DNA from: Calothrix parasitica NIES-267
GTDB lineage: Bacteria; Cyanobacteriota; Cyanobacteriia; Cyanobacteriales; Nostocaceae
Length of the DNA: 64,000 bases
Assembly (NCBI RefSeq): GCF_002368095.1
Contig: NZ_AP018227.1
Coordinates: 8,600,001 to 8,664,000 of the forward strand
Direction of reading: 5' to 3'
Shown here piece after piece: positions 62,726 through 64,000 of this stretch. The notes below the pieces were generated by a model. It ran no database searches, was not told where the DNA came from, and saw only the letters and a list, made by a program, of their open reading frames with translations. Position 1 is the stretch's first letter, and the number at the start of each line of letters is the position of its first letter. A program made the position numbers and the translations under genes.

Positions 62726-62957
62726 ACTCCGCCATCTAAAACCCTTTAACAGAGCTATTTCCACAATCGATTTTGACCGGGGAATTAAAAAACTCCATTT
62801 CAGCGATTCGAGGAAACATAAAACCCAGCATAGAAAACTCTGAAACTATTTAATTGTCAAGGTTCTGGATATTTGACGGGACATGGGGGTTTTTGACCTC
62901 GCTTTCCCCCGTCAAAAATATCTTATCAAAATACGACAAAATTATTCGTTTATTATT

Positions 62958-63102
62958 AGGACTTACGCAAAAGCAACGTAATTCCGTCATTACGAGCGAT
63001 AGCGACGTATTCACCGAAGGTGTGGATCATCGCAAAAACCTTGCGATTGCTTCCCTATACGTAGTGACCGTCGCAATGACAAATCTTCGTTGCGTAAGTC
63101 CT
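62958..63102. mobile_element. Family A element, 145-bp copy with perfect ends
   Basis: Ends AGGACTTACGCAA and TTGCGTAAGTCCT are perfect 13-bp inverses, and CAACG/CGTTG also pair further in. The core contains a GTCATTACGAGCGATAGCGA ... GTCGCAATGAC palindrome related to the core of the xisH insertion. No coding capacity. Confidence 0.75.
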
Positions 63103-63111
63103 GATTATTAT

Positions 63112-63339
63112 CCCTCTTCTGTCACTCTCCGGTTTTTACTAATATTAGAAAACTGTACTGGTTTCTTATAAGCTATAAATAGTAAGGGTTTTAAAAATTG
63201 AAATTAAAGAATTAACTAAATTTAATCCCTAATCTATATGTCTAGATTTTATATTAGTAAATAAAGCCGCAATAATTTTGTACATAAGGCTTTTGAGATT
63301 ATAAAAAAGCAAAAGTTTTCGGAGAGTGACAGAAGAGGG
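63112..63339. mobile_element. 228-bp MITE with perfect 20-bp inverted ends
   Basis: Left end CCCTCTTCTGTCACTCTCCG (63112-63131) is the exact inverse of the right end at 63320-63339. The interior is AT-rich without a gene. Flanks suggest a TA-type duplication, but this is not certain. It starts 10 bp after the family A element. Confidence 0.8.
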
Positions 63340-63448
63340 GTATATACCTTATAAAAATTATAATGTTGGGTTGCGACACAATTCAAAAATTCTCGCTACC
63401 AATCAAATTTATTGTCGCGTCCAACCCAACCTACCAATCCCCAAATGT

Positions 63449-64000
63449 CTAAATACTCGCAACCGAACCACCATCAACGCGATAATTCGCACCAACTACA
63501 AAACTCGCTTGCTGAGAACATAAAAATGTAATTACTGCTGCAACTTCTTGCGCTTTTCCACGACGTTGAAGTTCGAGGTGAGGACGGTCATTTTTCAAAA
63601 ATTGGGAAATCGCTTCTTCAAAACTAATTCCTTTTTCTTCTGCTTGCTGTTTCATCATCGCGTCTGTCATGGGAGTTGCGATAAATGCGGGGGAGACTGA
63701 ATTTATCAGGACACCATCTTTTGCGTAAGCTTTTGATAATCCTTTAGCTAAATTTAGTACTCCAGCTTTTGCAGCACAGTATGGTAGTTCGTCTATATAA
63801 GGTTGTAAAGCATCTTCAGAACTTATCAAAACCACTCTTCCCCAACCGGATTCCCGCATTGATGGAATGAAAGCACGACAAACCCGGACTGCTGACATTA
63901 AATCAACTTCGATGGTATTGTGCCATTGTTCGTCTGTTATTTCGAGAAAATCCCCGGTTGCTCCGGTAATTCCGGCTGCATTAACTAAAATATCAACTTG
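63449..64000 (-). CDS. SDR-family oxidoreductase, C-terminal part (runs out of the window)
   Basis: 184 codons, open to base 64000, so the N-terminal NAD(P)-binding glycine motif is outside. Visible: 'DILVNAAGITGATGDF' (NNAG-type motif), 'GRVVLISSEDALQ' with the catalytic Ser, 'YCAAKAGVLNLAKGL' with the Tyr-x3-Lys pair, and 'INSVSPAFIATPMTDAMM'. The C-terminus 'LCSQQASFVVGANYRVDGGSV' is typical of classical SDRs. It would reduce or oxidise a carbonyl/alcohol substrate with NAD(P)H. The Met at 63898 is internal, not a start. Substrate unknown. Confidence 0.92.
   Translation of the reverse strand, partial: QVDILVNAAGITGATGDFLEITDEQWHNTIEVDLMSAVRVCRAFIPSMRESGWGRVVLISSEDALQPYIDELPYCAAKAGVLNLAKGLSKAYAKDGVLINSVSPAFIATPMTDAMMKQQAEEKGISFEEAISQFLKNDRPHLELQRRGKAQEVAAVITFLCSQQASFVVGANYRVDGGSVASI

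Larger units (their letters stand above)
62726..63448. other. Gap after the CRISPR array with three small elements
   Basis: No gene; the open frames at 62854-63171 and 63326-63523 are not credible. In order: a hairpin at 62868-62922 (GATATTTGACGGG / CCCGTCAAAAATATC); a family A element at 62958-63102; a MITE at 63112-63339; and a TTGGGTTGCGACACAAT / ATTGTCGCGTCCAACCCAA hairpin at 63364-63430. Confidence 0.6.

Noticed and set aside
62854-63171. 105-codon frame after the CRISPR array
   Set aside because: It runs through a hairpin, a family A element and the end of a MITE; no protein-like features.
1-64000. tRNA or rRNA genes
   Set aside because: No T-loop (GGTTCGAATCC-like) with matching acceptor arms and no rRNA-like stretch was found by eye; a covariance search would be decisive.

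Overview
The window is from a cyanobacterial genome, most likely a filamentous heterocyst-forming one (Nostocales or Rivularia-like; the genus is an inference). Evidence: light-independent protochlorophyllide reductase ChlB, the Rubisco factor Raf1, a Ycf37-type TPR protein, an xisH/xisI pair, DUF1822, GCGATCGC (HIP1) sites scattered at about ten places, heptameric short tandem repeats between genes, and a cyanobacterial 37-nt CRISPR repeat. The DNA is AT-rich and genes are separated by long, repeat-filled intergenic regions.

Layout. 1-6.8 kb: exopolysaccharide genes (glycosyltransferase, HepA-like ABC exporter, pyruvyl transferase, Wzc-like chain-length/tyrosine kinase). 7.1-10.7 kb: SpoIID/LytB protein, a membrane protein, ribonuclease Z. 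10.8-14.6 kb: a mobile-DNA graveyard with two decayed copies of one IS5-type element, each carrying another small element, plus a hairpin MITE that truncates a small gene and an intact PfpI-family gene. 14.7-20 kb: cobU, hypothetical genes and a second polysaccharide group (two GT2 enzymes and a WcaF-like acetyltransferase). 20.2-24.1 kb: a plasmid-type CyRepA1 replication protein with an AT-rich stretch and 35-bp tandem repeats upstream. 24.1-33.4 kb: PAP2 phosphatase, thioesterase, a nuclease-like protein, TrmH-type methylase, chlB, DUF416, an xisH split by a MITE, xisI, SMI1/KNR4, Ycf37-like. 33.6-41 kb: solute-binding protein, rplT-rpmI, GrpB, an EAL response regulator, AraC regulator, ferric-reductase-like protein, a truncated flavin monooxygenase. 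41-43 kb: a TnpB-type element whose tnpB is frameshifted by a 41-nt palindrome. 43.2-48.2 kb: DUF445, menG, a response regulator, raf1. 48.3-55.4 kb: a signalling block on the minus strand: sigma-like factor, DUF1822, CHAT protease fused through a membrane helix to a periplasmic binding domain, FIST sensor and histidine kinase. 56-64 kb: GT39-type membrane enzyme, UvrD-like helicase with two low-complexity insertions, lysozyme-like protein, a nine-repeat CRISPR array without cas genes in view, and the end of an SDR gene.

Two themes stand out. The first is the sigma/DUF1822/CHAT-receptor block, which reads as a membrane-spanning ligand-to-protease signalling module; it is the best candidate here for a poorly described system. 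The second is the density of small non-autonomous elements. Several can be defined to the base because they interrupt recognisable genes or older elements: xisH with an 8-bp target duplication, an IS5-type relic with an 8-bp duplication, a 35-bp repeat array with a 10-bp duplication, and tnpB with a 41-nt palindrome. No tRNA or rRNA genes were recognised.
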